A stretch of 9,307 bases of DNA from Desulfuromonadaceae bacterium (GCA_003250235.1 QKGY01000326.1:1-9307); one strand, 5' to 3'; counted from the stretch's first letter, positions 1 through 6,754 are shown. The notes: generated by a model from the letters alone, not told the origin. Numbers and translations are program-made.

Positions 1-1548
1 GTCTCGGTCTTCTACCTGATCCCGCAGATGGTCGGCGCCGGCGTTCTGGTCAAGCCTCTGCTCGGCATGCCTCACTGGGTCGGCGTCTGCATCGTCGGTG
101 TCGTCGTTACCATCATCGTCGCCACCGCCGGCATGGCTTCTACCACCTACGTGCAGTTCTTCAAGGGCGCCCTGCTGCTGATCGTATCCACGATCGTCGT
201 GATCGCCCTTCTGGGCCGCGGCCTCACAACCGACCCCAAGGGCTGGGGCGACCGCGAGACTCACAAGTTCCAGACCCTGACCGCCAGCATTGCCGCTGAC
301 GGAACCCTGCAGGCAGACGGCCTCAGCTCCGCTGAGGGATGGCAGGACAACGAGTTCGGAAAAGCCAGCTTGGTTCGCCTGGCAGGCAATGGCGAAGAGT
401 CCATCTGGCACTTCGCGGCCAACAACGATGGCACCTACTCCCTGGAAGAGACCCTGTTTGTCGAGACCAAGGCCGATGGGACCAAGCTGTATAACGGCGC
501 TGAAAAAGCCGAAGGAAAGTTTTTCCCCGTCGGCAACATAAAGGAAATCAAGATTGACGGTCAGCAGGTGGCTCAAACCGGCGCGCTCGGTCCCTTTGCT
601 TACCTCTCCGCCGTCAAGGATTCGACCATCGTCCTCTGGGGCAAGAAGTACGTCATGGCTGGCGACACCAAGTACGAGATCTTCTATCAGAAGCCGACCC
701 CCGGCGCCCGCATCCTGCGTCCCGGCCTGAAGTTCAAGGTCGACAACGCCACTGGCACCCAGAAGTTCAACTTCATCTCCCTGATGCTGGCTCTGTTCTG
801 CGGCACCGCGGCTCTGCCCCACATCCTGATCCGTTACTACACCGTACCCAGCCAGGCGGCTGCCCGTAAGTCGACCATCGTCGCTATTGCCGCTATCGGT
901 TTCTTCTACGTGTTGACCCTCTACCTCGGCGTCGGCGCCATGACCAACGGCGTTATCAACCTGACCGACAACAACATGAGCGCCCCGCTGCTCGCCCTCT
1001 CCTTCGGCGTAATCCTCTTCGCGGTCATCTCCTCGCTGGCTTTCGCGACGGTTCTGGGCACGGTATCCGGTCTGATCGTGGCCGCCTCCGGGGCCGTGGC
1101 CCACGACCTCATGGACAACTTCCTCGGTCTGCACATGACGGATGCGGGCAAAGTTAAAGCCGGCAAGATCGCCGCTATCGTGGTCGGCTGCATCGCCATC
1201 TACCTGGGCATCGTCTTCGAAGGGATGAACGTCTCCTTCCTGGTCGGCTGGGCCTTCGCCGTGGCGGCTTCCGCCAACCTGCCGGCGATCCTCATGCTGC
1301 TGTTCTGGAAGAAGACTACCGCCAAAGGCGTTGCCGCTTCGATCTTCGTCGGTCTGGTATCGGCTCTCGGCCTGATCCTGATCTCCCCCGACATGTGGGT
1401 CCGCTACGGCCTGCTTCCCGGGGATGCCCCGATCCAGATCAACAGCCCTGCGGCCATTTCCATTCCTTTGAGCTTCATCGCCCTGGTCGTCGTCTCTCTG
1501 CTCACGCAGAAAGATGCCGTCCGCAATGAAGTCACCGAGGCTGCATAA
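1..1548 (+). CDS. Sodium/solute symporter, acetate permease (ActP-like) type; 5' end outside window
   Basis: The open frame runs from base 1 (translating VSVFYLIPQ before the first internal Met at 28) to TAA 1546-1548, so the gene starts upstream. It should be an inner-membrane transporter coupling cation movement to uptake of a small monocarboxylate such as acetate. Seen: a chain of hydrophobic helices, and motifs close to E. coli ActP, namely FCGTAALPHILIRYYTV (coded at about 796-846), a segment matching ActP AFATILAVVAGL (about 1039-1074), AVAHDL, and NVSFLVGWAFAVAASANLPA (about 1228-1287). Odd: between the helix ending near GRGL (about 217) and the helix starting near FNFISLML (about 766) lies a roughly 180-residue hydrophilic segment, far longer than in ActP. 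Codon use is strongly biased to GGC, GTC, ATC, CTG and AAG, suggesting high expression. Family placement is confident; acetate as substrate is inferred from resemblance to ActP and the acetate-permease-like proteins of Geobacter. Confidence 0.9.
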   Translation, partial: VSVFYLIPQMVGAGVLVKPLLGMPHWVGVCIVGVVVTIIVATAGMASTTYVQFFKGALLLIVSTIVVIALLGRGLTTDPKGWGDRETHKFQTLTASIAADGTLQADGLSSAEGWQDNEFGKASLVRLAGNGEESIWHFAANNDGTYSLEETLFVETKADGTKLYNGAEKAEGKFFPVGNIKEIKIDGQQVAQTGALGPFAYLSAVKDSTIVLWGKKYVMAGDTKYEIFYQKPTPGARILRPGLKFKVDNATGTQKFNFISLMLALFCGTAALPHILIRYYTVPSQAAARKSTIVAIAAIGFFYVLTLYLGVGAMTNGVINLTDNNMSAPLLALSFGVILFAVISSLAFATVLGTVSGLIVAASGAVAHDLMDNFLGLHMTDAGKVKAGKIAAIVVGCIAIYLGIVFEGMNVSFLVGWAFAVAASANLPAILMLLFWKKTTAKGVAASIFVGLVSALGLILISPDMWVRYGLLPGDAPIQINSPAAISIPLSFIALVVVSLLTQKDAVRNEVTEAA

Positions 1549-1591
1549 TCCACTTAAGGAGTTGCACCCTTTAGGTCACTTGTCATACACT

Positions 1592-1624
1592 GGGGGCCGC
1601 CTGCCGGGCGGCCCCTGTTTTTTT
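1592..1624 (+). terminator. Intrinsic terminator after the symporter gene
   Basis: A 9-bp GC-only stem (GGGGCCGCC at 1593-1601 with GGCGGCCCC at 1607-1615) closes a 5-nt loop and is followed after TG by seven Ts (1618-1624). It lies 45 bp past the symporter stop and ends 23 bp before the next start codon. It should therefore separate the symporter from the following gene or leave only read-through. Confidence 0.9.
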
Positions 1625-1647
1625 CACCCTTCACGAGGACATGCTTC

Positions 1648-2286
1648 ATGAAACGATTTCGCTTTACCCTGACGGCCATCTGCTTGGTTCTTCTCTGGCT
1701 CGGATGGACGGATGTCTCGCTGTTTCTGCGAAACCGCACCCCCCTGACAATCACCGAGGCCGAACTGGTCAAAAACGGCTCACCCAGGGAATGGCTCCAC
1801 ATCACCGGGGGATATCAGGACCTGCTGATGGGAATATCGACTTCGGGAAGCGTTGAACTCGATGCCTTTCTGGTTCCCCTGCGCGTATCCCAGGACAGCA
1901 GCCAGCCTATCGAGGTGCTGGTCGAAACCCGCAACCCGCAAGTGGTGCAGCTTCTCAAGGATTATTACTTCAAATTCGATACGGAAGAGGCCAAACAAGC
2001 CTACCTCAAGGAACACCAGGGTGATTTTTTCGGTCAGCGTGACATCACGGGCATGGTCATCTCCGGCCTGATCGCCACCGGCAACAAGGACAAACTGATG
2101 AAACTGGCCAAGGACGAGGGGCTCAATGTCAGCGACAACGTCCTGTTTATCAGCGAAGGCAAAGAGCCCCCCACATACAGAGGCTTCCTGTTCCTGGCCC
2201 TCGGGCTGCTCGGCCTGATCAAGGTGACTGCGATGTGGAAGAAAACGGCAAACGCACCTCAGGCAGTAAGCGACGAAGAGGCGTAA
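1648..2286 (+). CDS. Unknown protein with N- and C-terminal membrane helices and a soluble middle domain
   Basis: I do not recognise this 212-residue protein. Start ATG 1648 has GAGGA at 1635-1639, 8 nt upstream; an ATG at 1641 is out of frame. Residues about 5-27 form a hydrophobic helix (signal-anchor-like, after MKRFR). Residues about 30-175 are hydrophilic, mixed alpha/beta in appearance and without cysteine. Residues about 178-197 (GFLFLALGLLGLIKVTAMW) form a second helix, followed by a short charged tail ending SDEEA. The simplest topology has both ends in the cytoplasm and the middle domain in the periplasm. No catalytic motif is visible. The gene follows the symporter terminator and is 57 bp upstream of the LysR gene on the same strand. 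A role in envelope or transport is only a guess from position. Confidence 0.8.
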   Translation: MKRFRFTLTAICLVLLWLGWTDVSLFLRNRTPLTITEAELVKNGSPREWLHITGGYQDLLMGISTSGSVELDAFLVPLRVSQDSSQPIEVLVETRNPQVVQLLKDYYFKFDTEEAKQAYLKEHQGDFFGQRDITGMVISGLIATGNKDKLMKLAKDEGLNVSDNVLFISEGKEPPTYRGFLFLALGLLGLIKVTAMWKKTANAPQAVSDEEA

Positions 2287-2294
2287 GGAAACTG

Positions 2295-2317
2295 CCGGAC
2301 CGTGAACCACGGTCCGG
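2295..2317. repeat. Perfect 10-bp inverted repeat between the membrane protein and the LysR gene
   Basis: CCGGACCGTG (2295-2304) and CACGGTCCGG (2308-2317) are exact reverse complements around AAC. They abut a second palindrome, GGAACGTTCC (2316-2325). The hairpin starts 8 bp after the stop of the upstream gene and ends 26 bp before the LysR start. No T-tract follows, so it is either an atypical terminator, an mRNA 3'-end stabiliser or a protein-binding site. Its spacing does not fit a T-N11-A LysR box. Confidence 0.6.
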
Positions 2318-2343
2318 AACGTTCCTAAGGGGCGGATGGGGAT

Positions 2344-3243
2344 ATGGACATTCGAAAACTCGAGGTTTTCTGCAAAATCGTTGACCTTAAGAGCTTCTCA
2401 AAGGCTGCGGAGGCCGTCTACCTGACCCAGCCGACAGTCAGCGAGCACATCCGCCAACTAGAAGAACTGTTTGGAGAAAAACTGCTTGACCGCCTCGGGA
2501 GGGAAGTTCTTCCCACCCCCGCCGGGGAGCTTTTGTACCGGTATGCCATACGCCTCACCAAACTGCGCGACGAAACGATTCAGGCCATGCGTCAGTTCGG
2601 CGGCAACCTCACCGGCGATCTGACTATTGGCGCCAGCACCATTCCTGGAGCCTATATCCTGCCCAAACGGATTGAGTCGTTCCAGGCCCGGCATCCCTCG
2701 ATCCGCTTGCGGTTGAAAATCTCCGACACCTCCAAAACGGTGCACGATGTTCTGGCCGGCGATCTCGAAGTCGGCATTATCGGAGCCCGTTCTAAAAACC
2801 CAGGACTGGAGAGCGAGGAAATTTTTTCCGATCAACTGACTCTCGTCGTACCTCCCAAGCATCCGTGGGCCCAAATCGGGAAAGTCTCCCTGGAAGATCT
2901 GCCTTCCCAGCCGTTCATCCTGCGGGAAGAGGGCTCAGGCAGCCGCATGGTCATGAACGAGGAACTGATTCGCCATGGCTTTTCGCCGTCCGCGCTCATG
3001 TCGGTCGCCGAAATCGACAGCTCGGAGGCTGTCCGACAGGCGGTGAAAGCCGGATTGGGTATTGCCATCCTTTCCTCTCTGGCGGTCGCCGAGGACTTGG
3101 ATAACCACAGTCTGGTTCAGGTGGAAATCGAAGGGGTCCGCATTCTTCGCCCTTTTTATCTGGTGCAGCGGAAAAACAGGCAACTCTCCCCCCTGGTTCA
3201 GGCCTTCATCAAACATCTTCATAGCGGAGAACCCGCAGTATAG
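2344..3243 (+). CDS. LysR-family transcriptional regulator (resembles the selenium-metabolism-associated subgroup)
   Basis: This is a 299-residue protein, the usual LysR length. Residues 1-60 hold the winged helix-turn-helix, with the classic SFSKAAEAVYLTQPTVSEHI and RLGREVLPTPAGELL. A linker helix follows, and about 90-295 form the effector-binding domain (GDLTIGASTIPGAYILP, VGIIGARSKNPGLESEEIF, then AVKAGLGIAILS). It should bind DNA as a tetramer and respond to an unknown small ligand. The GREVLPTP and GASTIPG..ILP pattern is what I remember from LysR proteins of Geobacter and Desulfovibrio named selenium metabolism-associated; no selenium gene is in the window, so that label is tentative. 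Start ATG 2344 is preceded by the purine-rich AAGGGGCGGATGGGG (2327-2341), a loose ribosome site. The Fe-S/VTT fusion gene lies 170 bp downstream on the same strand and is the most obvious target. Confidence 0.93.
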   Translation: MDIRKLEVFCKIVDLKSFSKAAEAVYLTQPTVSEHIRQLEELFGEKLLDRLGREVLPTPAGELLYRYAIRLTKLRDETIQAMRQFGGNLTGDLTIGASTIPGAYILPKRIESFQARHPSIRLRLKISDTSKTVHDVLAGDLEVGIIGARSKNPGLESEEIFSDQLTLVVPPKHPWAQIGKVSLEDLPSQPFILREEGSGSRMVMNEELIRHGFSPSALMSVAEIDSSEAVRQAVKAGLGIAILSSLAVAEDLDNHSLVQVEIEGVRILRPFYLVQRKNRQLSPLVQAFIKHLHSGEPAV

Positions 3244-3255
3244 CGGAATACTGCG
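3234..3255. repeat. 8-bp inverted repeat spanning the LysR stop codon
   Basis: CGCAGTAT (3234-3241) and ATACTGCG (3248-3255) are exact reverse complements around AGCGGA; the LysR stop TAG (3241-3243) lies inside. As RNA it would form a hairpin at the LysR 3' end, but no T-tract follows directly (a T7 run occurs only at 3300-3306). It could be a weak terminator or a binding site upstream of the fusion gene. Confidence 0.45.
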
Positions 3256-3264
3256 CCCATTCGG

Positions 3265-3279
3265 ATCGAACCATTCGAT
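3265..3279. promoter_or_regulatory. Candidate LysR operator (T-N11-A palindrome)
   Basis: ATCGAA (3265-3270) and TTCGAT (3274-3279) form a perfect inverted repeat around CCA. T3266 to A3278 is exactly T-N11-A with inner dyad symmetry, the known LysR-type consensus. It lies 22 bp past the LysR stop and 135 bp before the fusion gene start, and is followed by an AT-rich stretch (3300-3319). Binding by the neighbouring regulator is inferred; short palindromes also arise by chance. Confidence 0.35.
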
Positions 3280-3381
3280 GACGGAACTGACGCCTATCGT
3301 TTTTTTATATTTGCATTTTGAAGGCTCTGTCATTACGGTGTCCTGCAACGATCTCCCCCAGGGATCCTTTGCCATTCTTCG

Positions 3382-3407
3382 TTGACTTCCGACCCGGATG
3401 ATATCTT
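3382..3407 (+). promoter_or_regulatory. Weak sigma-70-like promoter candidate just before the fusion gene
   Basis: TTGACT (3382-3387) resembles a -35 box, and TATCTT (3402-3407) a -10 box. The spacer is only 14 nt, below the normal 16-18, so this is doubtful. If used, transcription would begin at about the ATG at 3414, giving a leaderless mRNA. That would agree with the absence of a Shine-Dalgarno sequence there. Confidence 0.2.
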
Positions 3408-3413
3408 CGCCCC

Positions 3414-5270
3414 ATGCCCTCTGAGCCAGAATCACACTACGACCGAGGAACGCTGCGCCTCGACCTTCAGGAACAGCTCGACAGCGTCTCGACTCTGTGC
3501 AGCCAATGCCAAATCTGTGTGGCCGAGTGCGCATTTCTGAAAAAATACGGCGACCCCAAAGTCCTCGCGGACCAGTATGACCCGACCAACCCGGTGGTGC
3601 TGGCCATGCCGTTCGAATGCAGTTTGTGCGGCCTGTGCACAGCGGTCTGCCCGGACCACGTGGATCCCGACCGGATGTTTCTGGAGATGCGCCGGGAGAC
3701 CGTCTCGCGAGGAAAAGGGGACTTCGCTGAGCACAGGGGCCTGCTGGCATACGAAAAAAGAGGGACATCCAAGCGGTATTCCTGGTATGCACTGCCCGCC
3801 GCCTGCGACACGGTTTTCTTTCCCGGGTGTGCGCTGCCCGGATCACGCCCTGAAACCACGCTGAAGCTTTTTGCTCACATTCGCCAGGAGATACCGACGG
3901 CCGGCATCGTTCTGGATTGCTGCACCAAGCCGTCGCATGACCTGGGACGTCAGGCCCATTTTGACGCCCTGTTCCAGGAGCTGAAAGGATATCTTGTCGG
4001 ACAGGGTGTCAGACACGTTCTGGTGGCCTGTCCTAACTGCTACCAGGTGTTTAGCCAGTACGCTCCTGAGATCCAAACCCGAACGGTTTATGAGTTTCTT
4101 GCGCAAAACGCGCCGGTCATCGCAGAGGAGGCCCGTGCCGACACGGTGATTCACGATCCTTGCGTCAGCCGCTTTGCCCCTTTGGTCCATAATGCGGTTC
4201 GCGAGCTTCTCACCCAGCGAGGTCTTTCGATCAGCGAAGCGCCGCACAGCCGTCAAACCACGCTCTGCTGTGGCGAAGGAGCCGGCGCCGGCCATCTAAG
4301 CCCGGAACTGGCCACGTCCTGGACCCGGAAACGGATCCGCGAGGCACAGGGGCATTACATGCTGACCTATTGCGCCGGCTGTTCCCACATTCTGGGTTCT
4401 CACACCCCGACCGGTCACGTCCTCGATCTTGTATTTGCCCCCGGACAGACGTTGTCCGGCCGGGTTCCCGTATCCAAAGCACCGTTCACCTATCTCAACC
4501 GCCTGCGCCTCAAACGCCGACTGCAGAAGGAATTCACCACACCAGTCACCCGCGAGAGGCATGTCACGGCGAAAGATTCCCAGTCAGGGACTCCGCTGAA
4601 GAAGCTTGCGCTCTTCTTTACCATCCTCGCTTTTATTGTCGCTTTTCGGGTCGCGGGGTTGACGGAATACCTGGAACAGGGCAGGCTGCGCACGCTCATC
4701 GAAGGGTATGGCACTCTCGCACCGCTGCTCTATATGCTGCTGTACGCAGTGGCCCCAACACTCTTTCTGCCGGGGCTGCCACTCACCGTCGTTGGCGGCC
4801 TGCTCTTCGGTCCGTTCTGGGGGGTGGTTTATACGATCATTTCTGCCACAACGGGAGCCTGCATCGCCTTTCTGGTGTCGCGTTACCTTGCCCGTGACTG
4901 GGTGGAGCAAAAGCTGAAAAGCCCCCGCTGGCGGCACCTGGATGAGCAGGTCGCGAAGCACGGATGGAAAATGGTCGCCATGACCCGGCTGGTCCCTCTT
5001 TTCCCCTTCAATCTGCTCAACTACGCCTTCGGTCTCACGCGCATCCGATTTCTGCCCTACGCGGCGACCACCTTCCTGTGTATGCTGCCGGGGTGTATTG
5101 CCTATATCGTCTTTTCCAGTTCTCTGCTCGATCTGATTCAGGGCCGGACCACACCCACGTTGTTCCTTGGGCTAGGCCTTATCGCCCTGGTCTCTCTGAT
5201 TCCCGTGGGGTATCGTCTTCTCAGGTCTCGAAGGCTGAGGAAACAGCAGAGCCGCCATTCAGGGAACTGA
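3414..5270 (+). CDS. Fusion: two-cluster [4Fe-4S] + CCG-domain oxidoreductase joined to a TVP38/TMEM64 (VTT) membrane domain
   Basis: This is a 618-residue protein in three parts. (1) Two [4Fe-4S] motifs of CX2CX2CX3C form: C29/C32/C35/C39 and C69/C72/C75/C79. (2) Two CCG domains as in HdrB/HdrD, GlpC and LutA: C139, C169-C170, C206, C209, then C250, C285-C286 (CCGEG), C320, C323. (3) From about residue 397, a hydrophobic VTT domain of the TVP38/TMEM64/DedA superfamily, with LFLPGLPLTVVGGLLFGPFWG (447-470 region) and RLVPLFPFNLLNYAFGLT (525-542). A basic linker (about 360-396) separates the halves. It should be a membrane-tethered cytoplasmic thiol/disulfide or small-molecule oxidoreductase linked to a transporter- or scramblase-like domain; substrate and electron partner are unknown. 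ATG 3414 is the earliest possible start, because an in-frame TGA lies at 3399-3401. It has no clear Shine-Dalgarno. Domain calls are secure, function is not. Confidence 0.92.
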   Translation: MPSEPESHYDRGTLRLDLQEQLDSVSTLCSQCQICVAECAFLKKYGDPKVLADQYDPTNPVVLAMPFECSLCGLCTAVCPDHVDPDRMFLEMRRETVSRGKGDFAEHRGLLAYEKRGTSKRYSWYALPAACDTVFFPGCALPGSRPETTLKLFAHIRQEIPTAGIVLDCCTKPSHDLGRQAHFDALFQELKGYLVGQGVRHVLVACPNCYQVFSQYAPEIQTRTVYEFLAQNAPVIAEEARADTVIHDPCVSRFAPLVHNAVRELLTQRGLSISEAPHSRQTTLCCGEGAGAGHLSPELATSWTRKRIREAQGHYMLTYCAGCSHILGSHTPTGHVLDLVFAPGQTLSGRVPVSKAPFTYLNRLRLKRRLQKEFTTPVTRERHVTAKDSQSGTPLKKLALFFTILAFIVAFRVAGLTEYLEQGRLRTLIEGYGTLAPLLYMLLYAVAPTLFLPGLPLTVVGGLLFGPFWGVVYTIISATTGACIAFLVSRYLARDWVEQKLKSPRWRHLDEQVAKHGWKMVAMTRLVPLFPFNLLNYAFGLTRIRFLPYAATTFLCMLPGCIAYIVFSSSLLDLIQGRTTPTLFLGLGLIALVSLIPVGYRLLRSRRLRKQQSRHSGN

Positions 5271-5279
5271 AGGCGGCTC
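5249..5279. terminator. Hairpin between convergent genes, possible bidirectional terminator
   Basis: GAGCCGCC (5249-5256) pairs with GGCGGCTC (5272-5279). Inside, after one bulged A, TTCAG (5258-5262) pairs with CTGAA (5267-5271) around the tetraloop GGAA. The hairpin includes the fusion gene's TGA (5268-5270) and ends 10 bp from the asnS stop complement. T-tracts are poor on both strands, so termination is likely but not certain. A short palindrome CCGGATCCGG (5279-5288) fills the remaining gap. Confidence 0.55.
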
Positions 5280-5288
5280 CGGATCCGG

Positions 5289-6671
5289 TCAAAAACGGGC
5301 ATGGCCGGGGGTTCGCGGGAAAGGGATCACATCGCGGATATTCTCCATGCCGGTTATGTACATCAGCAGGCGTTCGAATCCCAGACCAAATCCGGCGTGG
5401 GAGCAGCTCCCCCAGCGGCGGATATCCAGATACCACCCCAGGCTCTCCGGAACAATTCCCACCTGTTTCATCCGCTGAATGAGAATTTCCAGACGTTCCT
5501 CTCTCTGACTGCCGCCGATGATCTCGCCGACCCTCGGGACCAGGAGATCCATGGCCGCTACGGTTTTTTCGTCCTCGTTGAGACGCATGTAGAAGGCCTT
5601 GATCTCGGCCGGGTAATCGGTCACGAACACCGGCCCCCCAATGACTTTTTCCGTCAGATAGCGCTCGTGCTCCGACTGCAGATCGAGCCCCCACTGAACC
5701 GGAAACTGGAAAGATTCCCCCGAGGCCAGCAGCCGTGACACCGCGTCCGAGTAGGTCAGGGTCTCAAACCGGGCATTGGCAAGACTTTCCAGCTTTTCGA
5801 TCAGTCCGCTCTCGATCCGTTCGTTGAAAAAGCTCAGGTCCTCGCCGCAATGTTCCAGGGCATAAGTGACAAGGTATCGCAGAAAATCTTCAGCGAGACG
5901 GCAATCATCCGCCAGATCGGCAAAGGCGATTTCCGGCTCGATCATCCAGAACTCTGCGGCATGCCGGCTTGTGTTGGAGTTCTCCGCCCTGAAAGTGGGT
6001 CCGAAGGTGTAAATATCGCTGAATGCGGTGGCGAACAGTTCTCCCTGCAACTGGCCACTGACCGTCAGACCCGTTTTTTCTCCGAAAAAATCCTGGGTCC
6101 AGTCGATCTTTCCATCCACCCTGGGGGGCGTTTCGGCATCCAGAGTGCTGACCCGGAACATTTCGCCGGCCCCCTCGCAATCGTTGGCGGTAATGATCGG
6201 GGTGTGCACATACATAAAACCCCGCTCCTGGAAGAATCGATGCACAGCAAACGAGAGGGCGCTTCGCATGCGGAAGACGGCCCCAAAGGTGTTGGAACGG
6301 GGACGCAGATGAGCGATGGAACGGAGAAACTCCAGGGAATGTCTTTTTTTCTGCAGGGGGTAGTCCGCATCCGTGGGGCCGAGAATCTCCACGGCCCGCG
6401 CGTGTATTTCCCAGCGCTGCCCGGATGCGGGGGATTCTACTAGGGTCCCCTCCACACAAAGGCAGGCTCCCGTGCCGATTTTGATCAACTCCTCGTAGTT
6501 GGACAACTGCGGAGTCACCACCACCTGCAGCGACGCGAAGCAGGAACCGTCGTTCAGGGCGAAGAAAGCGATGTCCTTGCCGGTACGCAGGGTACGCACC
6601 CAGCCCTTGACACAGAGAGATTCTGCCGGGCTCTCAGCCCGCAGAACGGTGGTGACGGAGGTTCTTTCCAT
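5289..6671 (-). CDS. asnS: Asparaginyl-tRNA synthetase
   Basis: The protein attaches asparagine to tRNA-Asn using ATP, in the cytoplasm. The chosen start gives 460 residues, against 466 in E. coli. Residues about 17-98 form the OB-fold anticodon-binding domain (VKGWVRTLR, DIAFFALNDGS). The class II catalytic core follows: motif 1 region FFQERGFMYVHTPII (147-160), motif 2 FRAENSNTSRHAAEFWMIEP (227-246) and motif 3 GFGLGFERLLMY (427-438) followed by NIRDVIPFPR (444-453). The GEMF segment and PAEIKAFYM are typical of AsnRS, and FPR near the end separates it from most AspRS. I chose ATG 6669-6671 because AGAGGAG (complement of 6681-6687) lies 9 nt upstream; an in-frame ATG at 6704 would add 11 unlikely residues. 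It is transcribed toward the fusion gene, 18 bp end to end, and is separated from the upstream operon by a terminator. Confidence 0.97.
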   Translation of the reverse strand: MERTSVTTVLRAESPAESLCVKGWVRTLRTGKDIAFFALNDGSCFASLQVVVTPQLSNYEELIKIGTGACLCVEGTLVESPASGQRWEIHARAVEILGPTDADYPLQKKRHSLEFLRSIAHLRPRSNTFGAVFRMRSALSFAVHRFFQERGFMYVHTPIITANDCEGAGEMFRVSTLDAETPPRVDGKIDWTQDFFGEKTGLTVSGQLQGELFATAFSDIYTFGPTFRAENSNTSRHAAEFWMIEPEIAFADLADDCRLAEDFLRYLVTYALEHCGEDLSFFNERIESGLIEKLESLANARFETLTYSDAVSRLLASGESFQFPVQWGLDLQSEHERYLTEKVIGGPVFVTDYPAEIKAFYMRLNEDEKTVAAMDLLVPRVGEIIGGSQREERLEILIQRMKQVGIVPESLGWYLDIRRWGSCSHAGFGLGFERLLMYITGMENIRDVIPFPRTPGHARF

Positions 6672-6694
6672 AATGCATCTCTCCTCTAGCGAAT

Positions 6695-6730
6695 TTGGGA
6701 ACATTCAGCAAAGCCTTCAGATATTCCCAA
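6695..6730. repeat. Interrupted inverted repeat upstream of asnS
   Basis: TTGGGAA (6695-6701) and TTCCCAA (6724-6730) are exact reverse complements 22 nt apart. The flanks extend the symmetry imperfectly (AATTTGGGAACAT against ATATTCCCAATT). It lies in the 5' region of asnS, ending 24 bp before the start codon. It could form a leader hairpin or bind a regulator. There is no T-box consensus here, so tRNA-sensing control of that type is not supported. Confidence 0.4.
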
Positions 6731-6754
6731 TTTTTTCACCCGCCGTAAAGAAGA

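Noticed and set aside
1562..1590. Possible promoter (TTGCAC ... CATACA) for the gene at 1648
   Set aside because: Both boxes match consensus poorly and the strong terminator lies between it and the gene.
1562..1650. Small TTG-initiated frame from 1562 ending in a TGA that overlaps the next start
   Set aside because: It runs through the terminator hairpin and T-tract, and the AAGGAG upstream sits too close to the TTG.
1780..2310. 176-codon minus-strand open frame opposite the unknown membrane protein
   Set aside because: The plus-strand gene has a good ribosome site and two membrane helices; the antisense frame has neither a plausible start context nor domain features.
3399..3401. In-frame TGA just before the fusion gene, considered as a selenocysteine codon extending the protein upstream
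   Set aside because: The frame upstream of it gives no protein-like or conserved sequence and no start with a ribosome site, so it is more simply a stop in non-coding DNA.
2935..3846. 303-codon open frame on the minus strand
   Set aside because: It overlaps the LysR and fusion genes in antisense; the translation is low-complexity (Arg/Pro/Gly-rich) with no family features, typical of a shadow in GC-rich DNA.
5850..6443. 197-codon plus-strand open frame opposite asnS
   Set aside because: Shadow of the conserved AsnRS catalytic core.
6672..6754. T-box or other tRNA-sensing riboswitch upstream of asnS
   Set aside because: The leader is too short and lacks the conserved T-box sequence; only a simple dyad is present.
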